Shown here piece by piece: positions 1 through 9,839 of a stretch of 64,000 nt of DNA. The stretch covers positions 43,635 through 107,634 of the forward strand of contig NZ_SLZR01000013.1 of NCBI RefSeq assembly GCF_004341165.1. The letters are read 5' to 3'. A program made the position numbers and the translations under genes. The notes under the pieces were generated by a model that saw only the letters and a list, made by a program, of their open reading frames with translations, was not told the origin of the DNA and did not search any database. This stretch comes from Reinekea marinisedimentorum. GTDB lineage: Bacteria; Pseudomonadota; Gammaproteobacteria; Pseudomonadales; Natronospirillaceae. Each line of letters begins with the position of its first letter. Within the stretch, counting starts at the first letter, position 1.

Positions 1-738
1 ACCGGCAGCGGGCGCTTTTTCTAAACTAATCGATTGAATCGACTTGCCGCCACCGTGGTCATCCTGACCATAAACAACAACATGGTAATTTTTAGATGAA
101 TCAAAGCCGTCCACCAACACACCGGAGGCTTCAAACTCGTCGTTAATGCGGTAGTTGTAAGACCCACCAATGCCAATTTCTAGGGTCACCGTGGTCGGCT
201 CACCTGTTGCAAACTGCACTCGGGTGCCTGATTCGTCTAACGATACAACCTCGGTAGCATTGGCAAAATTAAGACCCCGAAAATCAGTACCGTCTGCAGC
301 AGTCAGGTTCACACCCAAGCTATAAACGGAGGTTTCAGCACTGAAAGGGTTAAAACCTGAATAGTTTGCCAGGTCTGTTTCATCGCTGACTAAACCAAAT
401 GAAAAGTTATGAGCGGCGCTATCTGCAATGGTACCTGTCGTATATTCAACGGTTAATCTAAAGCCACTATCCGATTGAAACGATTCGGCAGAATAAAGGA
501 TGGCTCTTTTGGTATAGGTTGTGCCGTTATTATCGTAAACATAATCACCTGAATCATCCTGTACCCAGGTTGCACCACCACTCACGGATACAACTTCGTG
601 GTCTGTTGAGCCTAAAAACTGCAGCGGTTCAGTTAACTCGGTCGTTGCAGTTACAGTACTCTTCTGATCCCCGGTTAATGAATCACCGCTACATCCGATC
701 ATCGCTAAGGTTAAGGCCAGTGCAGAGTAACGCATCAT
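1..738 (-). CDS. secreted lipoprotein, N-terminal part (cut by window edge)
   Basis: An open frame of 246 codons begins with two adjacent ATG codons (735-738) and runs off the left edge without a stop. The N-terminus has a short basic start, a hydrophobic stretch and a lipobox ending LAMIGC, so Cys16 is the likely lipidated residue and the protein should be exported and anchored in the outer membrane. The following region is rich in Ser, Thr, Asp and aromatic residues, as in a beta-sandwich domain of secreted carbohydrate-active proteins. No catalytic motif is visible in this part and I cannot name a family. The gene stands alone and no clear Shine-Dalgarno sequence precedes it. The export assignment is solid; the function is unknown. 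Confidence 0.75.
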   Translation of the reverse strand, partial: MMRYSALALTLAMIGCSGDSLTGDQKSTVTATTELTEPLQFLGSTDHEVVSVSGGATWVQDDSGDYVYDNNGTTYTKRAILYSAESFQSDSGFRLTVEYTTGTIADSAAHNFSFGLVSDETDLANYSGFNPFSAETSVYSLGVNLTAADGTDFRGLNFANATEVVSLDESGTRVQFATGEPTTVTLEIGIGGSYNYRINDEFEASGVLVDGFDSSKNYHVVVYGQDDHGGGKSIQSISLEKAPAAG

Positions 739-1050
739 GATAGTTCCGTTTAAAGTCAGAAGGTATTAAAGCGAATGGATAGTATCAATGGCGAGCCGGC
801 TAAAGCAGCGCTGGAATTCACAGTTTCTTTACTTTAGGGAAAAGCAGCCTAAAAAGGTTTTGATTTTGCCAACTTGGACAAAAAAATAGTAAAACGGGCC
901 GAGCGTTACCAGCTGGAAACACCGCTGGCAGATGCTTTCACTGCTCTATTTGGATTGACCTGGCAAGAATGCGAATACCAAACCCGTTGCCAGATATTCA
1001 TGTATTATGACCAACATAATTCAAACTAAAAGTTAATCTAAGGAGCTTAA
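739..1050. other. intergenic region without a supported gene
   Basis: This 312-bp gap separates divergent genes. On the plus strand, about 865-1029 can be read as an open frame ending ...QIFMYYDQHNSN with protein-like composition, but it has no usable start codon and no ribosome site, so at most it is a gene remnant. The Shine-Dalgarno AAGGAG for the downstream phosphatase lies at 1040-1046. Confidence 0.4.
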
Positions 1051-1704
1051 ATGCGCTACAAAGCCCTCGTGTTTGATATGGACGGCACCCTGCTGAACAC
1101 CCTTGAAGACCTTGCCGATTCAACCAATTTCGCCCTGATAAAACACGGCTTCGCAGCACAACCAACCGAATCCTACCGTTACTTTGTTGGCAGTGGCGCA
1201 CGCAAGTTAGTAGAACGGGCACTACCGGAACAAGCCCGCAACCCCGAGACCATCGACGCCTGCTTAGCGACCTACAAAGAGCATTACAATGAAAACTGGG
1301 CTAACAAAACCCGGCTGTACGATGGGCTGGCCGATGTGCTGAACCAGCTTTCCGCTAGCACACTGAAATTTGGCATTTTAACCAACAAGCCCAAAAGCTT
1401 TGCAGACGAGTGCGTGAAACACTTTTTATCAAACTGGCAGTGGCACGTTGTACAGGGGCAGGAAGAGGGCCTGGCATTAAAACCGAGTACAGATGTCTCT
1501 CGCTTAGTCACTAACGCTTTATCCGTAGAGCCAGGCGAGGTTCTGTATTTAGGCGACAGCGATGTTGATATGTTTACAGCAAAGAATGCGGGCTATACAT
1601 CTGTTGGCGTTACCTGGGGCTTCCGCACAGAGCAAGAACTGGTAGGTGCTGGCGCTGAACATATTGTTCATAAACCAGCTGAGATTATTAAGTTACTCGG
1701 CTGA
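1051..1704 (+). CDS. gph: HAD-family phosphatase, phosphoglycolate phosphatase-like
   Basis: This 217-residue protein is a cytoplasmic haloacid dehalogenase-fold phosphatase. Motif I is DMDGT at residues 9-13 (Asp9 nucleophile, Asp11 acid/base), the LTNKPK segment at 110-115 fits motif II, and GDSDVDM at about 168-174 is the metal-binding motif IV. The length and the helical cap after motif I match the Gph/PgmB group, whose members hydrolyse 2-phosphoglycolate or related sugar phosphates. The start is well set by an AAGGAGC ribosome site seven bases upstream. The gene has no obvious operon partner, so the precise substrate cannot be told from context. Family is certain; the Gph assignment is a likely guess. 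Confidence 0.8.
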   Translation: MRYKALVFDMDGTLLNTLEDLADSTNFALIKHGFAAQPTESYRYFVGSGARKLVERALPEQARNPETIDACLATYKEHYNENWANKTRLYDGLADVLNQLSASTLKFGILTNKPKSFADECVKHFLSNWQWHVVQGQEEGLALKPSTDVSRLVTNALSVEPGEVLYLGDSDVDMFTAKNAGYTSVGVTWGFRTEQELVGAGAEHIVHKPAEIIKLLG

Positions 1705-1862
1705 TAACGCACCTCTGTGGGTTTGAGTTCCAAACCGGCCGTGAGGCTAAAACACGGCTGTTTCACCCGCAGCAAACGCCACCAATTATTCTGTCAATAC
1801 TCACGCCCCCGTGTCTTTCAGACCCAATCGGTGTCAGCAGTGTCGGGTTCGTGCATCTTAAG

Positions 1863-2237
1863 CTAGCCGCCATCATGCAGACGCTGCTCATTCTCTAAAG
1901 CAATCTTTTGTTTTTCTTTCACGTCTTTCCAGAGCTTTCCGGATTCGATACCCGAGACACGCTCTTCATATTTGTTACAGGCCCGGTTAAGAACCGACTG
2001 AACGTTAACTCCGGCTTCCTTTTCCAGGGCACAGAGAATGTTCAGGTAATCCCACAAAATATCACCCAGTTCATCCTCAAGGTAACACAGTCGTTTTTTG
2101 GGTAACTCTTCTACAACCTCGTTTACCTCATTGACGATCTCGGCCAGATAAGTAGAAGATCCATCGGACCAACGACTGCCCTGGTCAAACTTCGACTTTC
2201 GTTTTGCGATACTCAATAGTTGTTCGAACTTTTCCAT
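1863..2237 (-). CDS. MazG-like nucleotide pyrophosphohydrolase
   Basis: A 124-residue all-alpha protein carrying the MazG-type metal-binding pattern: EVNEVVEE at residues 37-44 and EDELGD at 54-59 with a further Asp at 63. Enzymes of this family hydrolyse (d)NTPs to monophosphate and pyrophosphate, usually as housecleaning enzymes in the cytoplasm. At this length it is a single-domain form, unlike the two-domain E. coli MazG. It stands alone between convergent and divergent neighbours. The family call rests on the motif pattern; the preferred nucleotide cannot be deduced. Confidence 0.75.
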   Translation of the reverse strand: MEKFEQLLSIAKRKSKFDQGSRWSDGSSTYLAEIVNEVNEVVEELPKKRLCYLEDELGDILWDYLNILCALEKEAGVNVQSVLNRACNKYEERVSGIESGKLWKDVKEKQKIALENEQRLHDGG

Positions 2238-2394
2238 TTATGTCTCTTGGAAGGTTAATTGCAGTTTAAACAGAGCTTAGGTTACCCTATTCACAACTTA
2301 ATACATAAAAATGCATGTAAGGTTAAGAAGTTTAACCAAGCCTGCTGAATCCAGGTAGCTTTTGCTTCGGTGAACCCAGCTTTCAGGCAAAGCC

Positions 2395-3141
2395 TTATAA
2401 CGTAAACACCAGCCGAGCGCCAAGCAGTAGAATCATCCCACCCAGAAATTTTTTAACCGTTGCCGGATGCATTTTCTGGTGCATCACAATAGTACCCAAA
2501 TAGCCGCCCAACCAGGCGGACACGCCTGCAAATATTAAAAGATTCCAGGGTACAGAGCCCATGAGCGCGTATGTAGCAAAGGCAGTAAGCGATGAAAACG
2601 GTACCGAAAAAGCGGTAATCGTTGCTACCTTTTTCGGGTTAAAGCCCTGCATCATCATTAAGGGAGAAATCACACCACCACCGCCAACACCTAATAGCCC
2701 TGAAATAAAACCAGCGATGACCCCGGTGAGCAGAGGGCCCATAAAGGGGCGGTCTTCCCGGTACTGATTGGCATATTTGGCGCTTTTAAAAAACAACATC
2801 ATCATCCCGGAGAAGAACAGGAAGGTTATAAATACCATGAGCAGATATCTGGTTGGAATCAGGTGCCCAAACCAAGCCCCCAGAGGAGCAAATACAATGG
2901 ATGCAGCAATAATTGGCAGCCCTAACTTAAAATCCAGCCGTTTATTCTTTATGTTTGAATAGGTCGCTCCGATCATGCTGACGCCATTTACAAACAAACC
3001 CACGGACCTTGCCTGAGCAAAGGGTAAGCCAATCCACGTTAGGGCCGGCACAATAACTAATGCAGAGCCGACGCCTCCTAATGCAAAAATAAAACTAAGA
3101 ATGAATGAAAGAATAACAACCAGGAGAACTGTCATACCCAT
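2395..3141 (-). CDS. TauE/SafE-family membrane permease
   Basis: A 248-residue inner-membrane protein of roughly eight hydrophobic segments. It shows the internal twofold repeat typical of the TauE/SafE (DUF81) family: a glycine-rich FALGGVGSALVIVPAL stretch near residues 20-35 and a matching GLLGVGGGGVISPLMMM stretch near 150-165. Family members export or import sulfite, sulfonates or other small organic anions. It is a single gene, and nothing adjacent concerns sulfur; the sulfate importer lies 36 kb away. The family is clear but the substrate is unknown. Confidence 0.85.
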   Translation of the reverse strand: MGMTVLLVVILSFILSFIFALGGVGSALVIVPALTWIGLPFAQARSVGLFVNGVSMIGATYSNIKNKRLDFKLGLPIIAASIVFAPLGAWFGHLIPTRYLLMVFITFLFFSGMMMLFFKSAKYANQYREDRPFMGPLLTGVIAGFISGLLGVGGGGVISPLMMMQGFNPKKVATITAFSVPFSSLTAFATYALMGSVPWNLLIFAGVSAWLGGYLGTIVMHQKMHPATVKKFLGGMILLLGARLVFTL

Positions 3142-3315
3142 TTTGCTTACCTCTTTTGTACCACTACACTTTTGACGCCCCGAATGACCGGCGATGACGC
3201 ATCAGAATCCAGGCCTACCCTTCTAAGACGAACAACCAGGCAAAAAGATTCATACTATTTATCAGTATTAAATTGGACACCTTCCTGAAAAGGTCATTTT
3301 AAACTACATTTCCCC

Positions 3316-3346
3316 TTGACCTGGAGTGCGCTCCAGCTATTAGAGT
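3316..3346 (+). promoter_or_regulatory. MerR-type promoter with operator in a 19-bp spacer
   Basis: TTGACC (-35, 3316-3321) and TAGAGT (-10, 3341-3346) are separated by 19 bp, the over-long spacer typical of promoters activated by MerR-family proteins. The spacer holds the inverted repeat CTGGAG-N4-CTCCAG (3321-3336), the expected MerR dimer site. The -10 ends only six bases before the regulator's ATG at 3353, so the regulator is probably autoregulated together with the downstream reductase, on an mRNA with little or no 5' leader. Confidence 0.75.
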
Positions 3347-3352
3347 GTGCTC

Positions 3353-3739
3353 ATGACGATAAAAACTAAAGCAAAAGAAACCTGGCTCACACCTGCTCAA
3401 ATGTCTGAGCGATCCGGAGTATCGATAGATACCCTGCGCTACTACGAAAAGGAAGGCCTGCTGCAGAATGTTTCGCGCGCAGCCAGTGGCCACCGCCGCT
3501 ACAGCAGTGAAGACATTCTATGGGTAGAGGTTTTACGCTGCCTGCGTAATACCGGTATGAGCATTGACCAGCTGCGTCATTACTGCGCATTGGGGGCTCA
3601 GGGTACAGGTACCGAGCCAGAGCGGCTGGCACTGCTGAATGCACACCGGCAAAAGGTATTGCAAGATATAGAAAAGATGCAAAAGGCTTTGGAACTTATC
3701 GATCATAAAATCAGTTTTTACGGCAGTAAGACTGAATAA
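3353..3739 (+). CDS. MerR-family transcriptional regulator
   Basis: A cytoplasmic DNA-binding protein of 128 residues from the ATG at 3353. It has the N-terminal winged helix of MerR proteins (SGVSIDTLRYYEKEGLL near residues 18-34, then a GHRRYSSED wing) and a C-terminal dimerisation helix. There is no Cys cluster of the metal-sensing type, which argues for the NmlR/AdhR-like subgroup that controls oxidoreductases acting on aldehydes. An upstream GTG at 3347 is in frame, but it abuts the -10 element, so ATG 3353 is preferred. The aldo/keto reductase gene follows after about 30 bp and is the natural target. Confidence 0.85.
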   Translation: MTIKTKAKETWLTPAQMSERSGVSIDTLRYYEKEGLLQNVSRAASGHRRYSSEDILWVEVLRCLRNTGMSIDQLRHYCALGAQGTGTEPERLALLNAHRQKVLQDIEKMQKALELIDHKISFYGSKTE

Positions 3740-3769
3740 TTTTGCTTGATAAATGAAGGAGAGATGGCG

Positions 3770-4822
3770 ATGAGTTTTGGTAAAAATTCAACAGAGCCTT
3801 ATGTACAGGTCGGCAACAGCGGGTTATTTGTGTACAGGGTTGGGCTGGGCACCATGCAGTTCGGCTGGTCGGCAGACGAAGCGGCGGCCAATGCGGTAAT
3901 GAATACCTACGTTGAGCACGGCGGTAACTTCATTGATACCGCAGATTGCTACAGCTCCTGGTCGAACGCGCTGGGCGGCCCGGAAAACCCAGGCGGTGTT
4001 TCTGAAGAAATGATCGGCCGCTGGCTGGCAACTCAAAACCGCTACGACATCGTGTTGGCAACCAAGGTGCGCGCCGCCATGGGCATGCAATTCTGTGACA
4101 GCCGGGCTACTTTTAAGCAGCGCGAGGGGCTTTCCCGCCGATGGATTATAAAATCCTGCGAGGATAGCCTGCGTCGGTTAAACACCGACTACATCGATTT
4201 ATATCAGGCGCACTTTATTGACCCGCTGATTCCGATTGAAGAAACACTTTCCGCATTCACAGACTTGGTTCGTCAGGGCAAGGTACGCTACATGGGCTGC
4301 TCAAATTTCAGCGCCTGGCGCCTGATGCAGGCACTTTGGACATCCGATAAAAACAACCTGGAATCCTTCATCAGCCTGCAACCGGAATACAACTTACTGT
4401 CGCCTACCCGTGGCGATTTTGAAACCGAGCTGGCTCAGGTTTGCGAGAACTATGGCCTGGGTGTTATCCCCTACAGCCCACTGGCTGGCGGTGTGCTCAC
4501 CGGCAAATACCGGCGCGGAAAAGAGCTGCCGCAAAGCGTCCGCGCAGAAGAAAACGCAGAGCGCCGCTTTAGTGAACAGAACTGGAACATCATAGAAACG
4601 TTAGTGAGCGTTGCAGAAAGAAACGCCATGACACCGGCGCAGGCGGCCATTAACTGGTTGCGCGCAAAACCGGTGGTCACCGCGCCAATCATTGGTGCTA
4701 ACTCACCCGAACAGCTCATCAGCGTGCTGAATGGGTTGGATAAAAAATTAAGCGCCGCCGATGTGGATGAGCTCGATCAAGCGAGTGATTTTCATAGGCC
4801 CAGAACCTCACTGGAAACCTGA
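3770..4822 (+). CDS. aldo/keto reductase
   Basis: A 350-residue NADPH-dependent (alpha/beta)8-barrel oxidoreductase. The catalytic tetrad is visible: Asp and Tyr in DTADCYSSW, Lys in LATKVR, and His in YQAHF. The C-terminal half has the [14 protein letters not shown] and APIIGANS segments that bind the cofactor phosphate in the YajO/YghZ-like subgroup. The start is taken at 3770 because GAAGGAG (3755-3761) lies at proper distance; in-frame starts at 3746 and 3764 are too close to or upstream of that site. It is probably cotranscribed with the MerR gene and reduces an aldehyde or ketone whose identity the sequence does not reveal. Confidence 0.85.
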   Translation: MSFGKNSTEPYVQVGNSGLFVYRVGLGTMQFGWSADEAAANAVMNTYVEHGGNFIDTADCYSSWSNALGGPENPGGVSEEMIGRWLATQNRYDIVLATKVRAAMGMQFCDSRATFKQREGLSRRWIIKSCEDSLRRLNTDYIDLYQAHFIDPLIPIEETLSAFTDLVRQGKVRYMGCSNFSAWRLMQALWTSDKNNLESFISLQPEYNLLSPTRGDFETELAQVCENYGLGVIPYSPLAGGVLTGKYRRGKELPQSVRAEENAERRFSEQNWNIIETLVSVAERNAMTPAQAAINWLRAKPVVTAPIIGANSPEQLISVLNGLDKKLSAADVDELDQASDFHRPRTSLET

Positions 4823-4861
4823 TTTCGGGGCTCACACCAAACCCTTACCTTGATGCTATCT

Positions 4862-5419
4862 GGAACGCGGGCGTCTCGCCCGCATTATTTTTTTACTGCG
4901 GTTCACACGCTAAACATTAGAGGCTGGCTAGTGCGGGCGGGGACGCCCGCGATCCATCTGGGGCTAACCGGAACGCGGGCGTCTCGCCCGCATTGTTTTT
5001 TGCTTTGGCTCACGTGCTAAAGATTGGTGGCTGGCTAGTGCGGGCGGGGACGCCCGCGGTCCATTTGGGGCTAACCGGAACGCGGGCGTCTCGCCCGCAT
5101 TGTTTTTTCTGTGGCTTACGAGCTAAAGATTAGAGGCTGGTTGATGCGGGCGGGGACGCCCGCGGTCCATCTGAGGCTAACCGGAACGCGGGCGTCTCGC
5201 CCGCATTGTTTTTTCTGTGGCTTACGAGCTAAAGGTTAGAGGATGGTTGATGCGGGCGGGGACGCCCGCGGTCCATCTGGGGCTAACCGGAACGCGGGCG
5301 TCTCGCCCACATTGTTTTTTTCTGTGGCTTACGAGCTAAAGATTAGAGTCTGGTTGATGTGGGCGGGGACGCCCACGGTCCATCTGGGGCTAACTGGACC
5401 GCGGGCGTCTCGCCCGCAA
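4862..5419. repeat. tandem array of paired REP elements (BIME-like), family A
   Basis: Just over five copies of a 106-108-bp unit start at 4862, 4970, 5077, 5183, 5289 and 5396, the last one partial. Each unit holds one REP hairpin, CGCGGGCGTCTCGCCCGC, and, about 45 bp on, its inverted counterpart GCGGGCGGGGACGCCCGC, so the two can also pair with each other over a long stem. The array fills the gap between the convergent genes for the aldo/keto reductase and HupE and may end or protect both transcripts. Reading frames across it are artefacts of repetition. One isolated copy of the same REP lies at 21777-21800. Confidence 0.9.
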
Positions 5420-5437
5420 AACCGTTTGCCGGGAGTA

Positions 5438-5980
5438 TTACTGTGCTACTGCGGCAACACGCCGCTTAACACCAACAACGGCTTTCACTATCAACGCAAC
5501 CGATGCCATCACCGCCACGCTGGAAAGCAACGTACCGCCAGCATACTGCACCAGCGCCCCGTAGGCTTCTGCACCCTGCACCACGCCGTGACAGGCGCTG
5601 AAAATACCCAGTGCCATCAGCGCCAGTGCCTTCAGTGCACCGGTTTTTAAATACAAAAGCAGGCAAACCGGTAACGCAAACAGCGATGCCAGTACCAGCC
5701 CTTCAACGCTGTGTGCCTGCGACCAATACACCCCTGCGGTAAAACCAGCAACGAGCATAAAGCTAACAAACGCTATTAAACCGAACGCAGCTTTTTTAGC
5801 GCTAACGGCAACGAAAACACCTACCAGCAACAAGGCTGCCAGATGGTCCCAGCCGGTCAGCGGGTGCAGTAAACCGGTCATAAAACTGCTGTGCTGTTCA
5901 TGCCCGGCGTGTGCCAGTGCGCCAGTGCTCAGCCCTGCGCCTACCAACAAAACAATTGAAGAATGAATCAGTTTTTTCAT
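5438..5980 (-). CDS. hupE: HupE/UreJ-family nickel permease
   Basis: A 180-residue membrane protein with a cleavable-looking signal peptide (residues 1-23, ending TGALA), a His-containing mature N-terminus (HAGHEQH) and about six further hydrophobic helices. The HPLTGWDH segment near residue 39 is the conserved metal-handling motif of HupE/UreJ proteins, which import nickel. It is the last gene of the urease operon, and its start codon overlaps the ureG stop (ATGA), so it almost certainly supplies nickel for urease. Some family members carry cobalt; here the urease context favours nickel. Confidence 0.88.
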   Translation of the reverse strand: MKKLIHSSIVLLVGAGLSTGALAHAGHEQHSSFMTGLLHPLTGWDHLAALLLVGVFVAVSAKKAAFGLIAFVSFMLVAGFTAGVYWSQAHSVEGLVLASLFALPVCLLLYLKTGALKALALMALGIFSACHGVVQGAEAYGALVQYAGGTLLSSVAVMASVALIVKAVVGVKRRVAAVAQ

Positions 5981-6633
5981 ACAGAGGCCTCCATTGGCTC
6001 GGTAACAGAAACAGTGACATCGCGTTTTACAAGCATGCCCTGATTAACAATAAAGTTAATGATTTCGGCAACGCCATCGCCGCGTACCAAATTAGTAAAC
6101 ACAAAGGGCTTTTCACCGCGCATCTTTTTAGCATCGCGGTCCATCACTTCCAGCGAGGCATTCACCATGGGTGCTAAGTCGGTTTTGTTGATGATGAGCA
6201 AGTCCGATTTGGTAATACCCGGCCCGCCCTTGCGCGGAATTTTATCGCCAGCGCAAACATCAATAACGTACAGGGTTAAATCGGAAAGCTCGGGGCTGAA
6301 GGTGGCGCTTAAGTTATCGCCGCCGCTTTCAACCAGCACCAGTTCTAAATCCGGGTGGCGCTCCTGCAGCTCATCAATAGCCGCCAGGTTCATAGAGGCA
6401 TCTTCACGAATGGCGGTGTGTGGGCAGCCGCCGGTTTCCACGCCCATAATGCGGTCGGCTTCCAGCGCTTCGTGGCGCAGCAGAAACTCGGCATCTTCAC
6501 GGGTGTAAATATCGTTGGTCACCACGGCCAGATTATAGTGTTCGCGCATGGCTGAACACAGCTGGCGCAACAGTGCCGTTTTACCGGAGCCAACCGGCCC
6601 ACCCACGCCTACGCGTAAACATTGTGTACTCAT
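5977..6633 (-). CDS. ureG: urease accessory GTPase UreG
   Basis: A 218-residue SIMIBI-class GTPase that supplies the energy for nickel insertion into apo-urease. The P-loop [11 protein letters not shown] lies at residues 8-18, and the [15 protein letters not shown] and NKTDLAP segments are the switch region and guanine-specificity motif. Length and order match the family. It sits between ureF (2-bp gap) and hupE (4-bp overlap). UreG acts in a complex with UreD and UreF on the urease apoenzyme and may receive nickel from UreE. Confidence 0.97.
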   Translation of the reverse strand: MSTQCLRVGVGGPVGSGKTALLRQLCSAMREHYNLAVVTNDIYTREDAEFLLRHEALEADRIMGVETGGCPHTAIREDASMNLAAIDELQERHPDLELVLVESGGDNLSATFSPELSDLTLYVIDVCAGDKIPRKGGPGITKSDLLIINKTDLAPMVNASLEVMDRDAKKMRGEKPFVFTNLVRGDGVAEIINFIVNQGMLVKRDVTVSVTEPMEASV

Positions 6634-6635
6634 AT

Positions 6636-7298
6636 TTAACTCCTGAATAATCGTGAATATTGGGTTTCATGCCAGGCGCTGGCCATGGCAAAGGCAGGCA
6701 ATGTCATGCCGATGTTTTCGTCATGCACGGCCAGCCCGTGTTCAATGGCCTGCTCTATTTCCGGCATCATGGCGAGCAAAACCTTTTGTGCCGAAGTTTG
6801 CCCCAGCGGCACGGTTTTGCAGGCGGCGGCGACCTGGTTTTCCAGCCATGCCCATAACCAGGCCGAGCAACAGCCGTGAATATCGATGCCGTAATGCACG
6901 CAAGCTTTTGCGAACAACACCAGGTAGCTGAACTCGCGCGCCTGCACCGGCAGGCCAATGCCAAGGCTGCCCAGTAAGCGATAGAAAGTAAGCCCTAACT
7001 TTTGCTCTTCCTGCAGCAGTTCACGGGTTTCGCGATTGGCCAGCAGCACCTGCTGCCAATACTGCACCTGTGCTAAATCGTCTGCTTGCCAGGCCGTGTA
7101 CAGGCGCTTTAACAGAGGGATATCCAAATTCGCCTGCGCGTGGCTGAGAATGGGCGAAAGCCATTCATGCAGGCTTTCTTCGCTGTTCACCCAACCCATT
7201 TCCACCGCCGATTCCAAACCCTGACTGTAGGCAAACGCGCCTATCGGCAGGCTGGGGCTGGTTAAGTGCAGCAGCGACAACAATGCCTGGGTGTTCAT
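6636..7298 (-). CDS. ureF: urease accessory protein UreF
   Basis: A 220-residue all-helical cytoplasmic protein. The N-terminal [18 protein letters not shown] segment is the hallmark of UreF. The protein bridges UreD and UreG and gates GTP hydrolysis during nickel delivery. Its start shares a base with the ureE stop at 7298, so translation is coupled. Sequence length is typical for the family and nothing looks truncated. Confidence 0.96.
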   Translation of the reverse strand: MNTQALLSLLHLTSPSLPIGAFAYSQGLESAVEMGWVNSEESLHEWLSPILSHAQANLDIPLLKRLYTAWQADDLAQVQYWQQVLLANRETRELLQEEQKLGLTFYRLLGSLGIGLPVQAREFSYLVLFAKACVHYGIDIHGCCSAWLWAWLENQVAAACKTVPLGQTSAQKVLLAMMPEIEQAIEHGLAVHDENIGMTLPAFAMASAWHETQYSRLFRS

Positions 7299-7786
7299 CA
7301 GTGGGCGTGCTCCCCATGGCTGTGATTGTGTTCATCGTGACTGTGTCCGTGATGATGACCGCCGCCGTGATAAGCGCCGTTTTCCGGGTTAAACGGGGCG
7401 TTGTGGTGGGTAACCGTTAAGCCAAACATTTGCACCATGTCTTCCAGTACATGGTCCGGCTGAAAGCGCAGCCACAGCTCACCAATGGCCATCGGCACAT
7501 GGCGGTTACCCAGGTGATAACAGGCTTTCGAGAAGGTCAGCCAATCGGTCGCCACAGCGGTGACCACCGGTTCGGCTTCCGCCTCAACTGCGAATATCTG
7601 GCCGCATTCGCTGAACAGAAAGTCGCCTTCGCGCAGCACTTCACCGCGCACCAGAAAAATGCCAACCTCCTGCCCGGCTTTGCTTTCGGCTTTAAAGCGG
7701 CCCTTCTGCCGCAGCTGGTAAGGCAGTACAACGGCATCGGTTACCGTGCCGTGATGATGGTCCGCCCGTCGGGTAATTTTCAGCAT
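7298..7786 (-). CDS. ureE: urease nickel metallochaperone UreE
   Basis: The 162-residue product starts at ATG 7786, which is preceded by AAGGAGATT; a longer frame reaching 7897 would overlap ureC and lacks a ribosome site. The N-terminal beta-domain is followed by a metal-binding domain with the conserved HLGNRHVP and MVQMFG segments. The last 23 residues are almost entirely His, Gly, Asp, Glu and Ser, a nickel-storing His-rich tail like that of Klebsiella UreE. It hands nickel to the UreDFG-urease complex. Confidence 0.95.
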   Translation of the reverse strand: MLKITRRADHHHGTVTDAVVLPYQLRQKGRFKAESKAGQEVGIFLVRGEVLREGDFLFSECGQIFAVEAEAEPVVTAVATDWLTFSKACYHLGNRHVPMAIGELWLRFQPDHVLEDMVQMFGLTVTHHNAPFNPENGAYHGGGHHHGHSHDEHNHSHGEHAH

Positions 7787-7799
7787 AACAATCTCCTTA

Positions 7800-9506
7800 T
7801 CAGAACAGCGTATAGCGCTGTGCCAGTGGCAGTTCGGTGGCCGGCTCGCAAGTAAGCAACTGGCCATCGGCACGTACCTCGTAGGTTTGCGGGTCAACGG
7901 TGATGTTGGGCATGTAGCTGTTGTGCACCATGTCGTTCTTGGTCACCGTGCGGCAGCCTTTGCACGGCACCAGCGCCCGTTGCAGGCCCAGACGTTCGGC
8001 CAGGCCGTTATCGATCGCGGCCTTGCTGGTGAACGTCACCGAAGTCGCCGCTGGCGCACTGCCGAAGCCGCCAAACATATAGCGGTAATGCACCGGTTGC
8101 GGTGTCGGGATCGAAGCATTGGCATCGCCCATTGGCGCGGCGGCAATAAAGCCACCCTTAATAATCAGTGACGGCTTAATGCCGAAAAAGGCAGGCTTCC
8201 AGACCACGATATCCGCCAGCTTGCCCACTTCCAGCGAGCCGACTAAATGATCGATGCCGTGCGCCAGCGCCGGGTTAATGGTGTATTTGGCAATGTAGCG
8301 TTTGGCACGGAAGTTATCGGCGCCAATGTCGGCATCTTCCGGCAGCAAGCCACGCTGCACCTTCATCTTGTGCGCGGTTTGCCAGGTGCGGCAGATCACT
8401 TCGCCCACACGGCCCATGGCTTGCGAGTCGGAAGCGATCATCGAGAACGCGCCCAAATCGTGCAAAATGTCTTCGGCGGCAATGGTTTCTTTGCGAATAC
8501 GGGAATCGGCAAAGGCGACATCTTCCGGAATGTTTGGGTCCAGATGGTGACACACCATCAGCATGTCCAGATGCTCATCCACGGTGTTGACGGTATAGGG
8601 CCGCGTGGGGTTGGTTGAAGAAGGCAGCACGTTCGGCTCTTTACAGGCGACGATGATATCCGGTGCATGCCCACCTCCGGCACCTTCGGTGTGGTAGGTG
8701 TGAATGGTGCGGCCCTTAAAGGCGGCCAGAGTATCTTCCACAAAACCGGATTCGTTCAGCGTGTCGGTATGAATAGCAATCTGCACGTCGTACTTTTCAG
8801 CCACGCTCAGGCAGTTGTCGATGCTGGCCGGTGTGGTGCCCCAGTCTTCGTGCAGCTTTAAACCACAGGCACCGGCTTCCAGTTGTTCTTCCAGTGCTTC
8901 CGGCAAGCTGGCGTTGCCCTTACCTAAGAAGCCAAAGTTCATCGGCAGGGTATCGGTGCTTTCCAGCATTTTGGCCAGGTTCCACGCGCCCGGCGTACAG
9001 GTGGTGGCGTTGGTGCCAGTCGCCGGGCCGGTGCCGCCACCGAGCATGGTGGTGGTGCCAGACATCAGCGCTTCTTCTATCTGCTGCGGGCAAATAAAGT
9101 GAATATGCGCATCAACCGCACCGGCGGTGACGATATTGCCCTCGCCGGCAATCACCTCGGTACTGGCGCCAATGTTGATGGTGACATCGGGCTGAATATC
9201 CGGGTTGCCGGCCTTGCCAATGGCATGAATCAGGCCATCTTTAATGCCGATATCGGCCTTCACGATGCCCCAGTGATCCAGAATCAGCGCATTAGTGATG
9301 ACGCAATCGACCACCTCAGCGCGGCACTTCTGGCCCTGGCCCATGCCATCGCGAATCACCTTACCGCCGCCGAACTTCACTTCGTCGCCATAGGTGGTGA
9401 AGTCTTTTTCAACCTGAATAAACAGCTCGGTATCGGCCAGGCGAAGCTTATCGCCCACGGTGGGGCCGTACATTTCGGCATAGGCCTGACGGGAAATTTT
9501 AGCCAT
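7800..9506 (-). CDS. ureC: urease alpha subunit (catalytic)
   Basis: A 568-residue amidohydrolase that splits urea into ammonia and carbamate. The dinuclear nickel site is intact: the HIH pair near residue 134, the carbamylated Lys in GLKLHEDWG, the His ligands and the flap in [10 protein letters not shown], and the Asp in DSQAMGR. Length is that of bacterial UreC. It follows ureB by 3 bp and precedes ureE, as in most proteobacterial operons. It forms the (UreABC)3 holoenzyme in the cytoplasm. Confidence 0.99.
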   Translation of the reverse strand: MAKISRQAYAEMYGPTVGDKLRLADTELFIQVEKDFTTYGDEVKFGGGKVIRDGMGQGQKCRAEVVDCVITNALILDHWGIVKADIGIKDGLIHAIGKAGNPDIQPDVTINIGASTEVIAGEGNIVTAGAVDAHIHFICPQQIEEALMSGTTTMLGGGTGPATGTNATTCTPGAWNLAKMLESTDTLPMNFGFLGKGNASLPEALEEQLEAGACGLKLHEDWGTTPASIDNCLSVAEKYDVQIAIHTDTLNESGFVEDTLAAFKGRTIHTYHTEGAGGGHAPDIIVACKEPNVLPSSTNPTRPYTVNTVDEHLDMLMVCHHLDPNIPEDVAFADSRIRKETIAAEDILHDLGAFSMIASDSQAMGRVGEVICRTWQTAHKMKVQRGLLPEDADIGADNFRAKRYIAKYTINPALAHGIDHLVGSLEVGKLADIVVWKPAFFGIKPSLIIKGGFIAAAPMGDANASIPTPQPVHYRYMFGGFGSAPAATSVTFTSKAAIDNGLAERLGLQRALVPCKGCRTVTKNDMVHNSYMPNITVDPQTYEVRADGQLLTCEPATELPLAQRYTLF

Positions 9507-9509
9507 ACG

Positions 9510-9830
9510 TTACTCCTTAGCCTCGCTCAGCTTGCCCATAATTTCGCCACGGAAGCCGTACACCTCTTCGCTGCCGGCCAGAGCCACCAGCTCTACCTTG
9601 CGGCTTTGGCCCGGCTCGAAGCGCACTGCCGTACCGGCCGCAATGTTCAGGCGCATGCCTCTGGCCTGGCTGCGCTCAAAATCCAGCGCCGGGTTGGTCT
9701 CAAAAAAATGGTAGTGGCTGCCCACCTGAATGGGCCGGTCGCCATGGTTAATCACCGAAAGCTCAACCGTTTTGCGGCCCGCGTTCAGTTCAATCGGTTG
9801 CTCTGCGAGTACATATTCACCGGATGTCAT
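9510..9830 (-). CDS. ureB: urease beta subunit
   Basis: A 106-residue small structural subunit. The [22 protein letters not shown] stretch near residues 36-57 and the ending [13 protein letters not shown] are diagnostic of the urease beta chain. It lies 9 bp after ureA and 3 bp before ureC. It packs at the trimer interface and has no catalytic residue. Confidence 0.98.
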   Translation of the reverse strand: MTSGEYVLAEQPIELNAGRKTVELSVINHGDRPIQVGSHYHFFETNPALDFERSQARGMRLNIAAGTAVRFEPGQSRKVELVALAGSEEVYGFRGEIMGKLSEAKE

Positions 9831-9839
9831 GAGCGGCTC

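Noticed and set aside
865..1029. Open frame ending QTRCQIFMYYDQHNSN upstream of the HAD phosphatase gene
   Set aside because: No ATG, GTG or TTG start follows the upstream stop in that frame, and no ribosome site; kept only as a possible remnant in the intergenic note.
5243..5650. Plus-strand ORF of 135 codons across the REP array and into hupE
   Set aside because: Its first half is translated REP repeat and its second half is antisense to hupE; no ribosome site.
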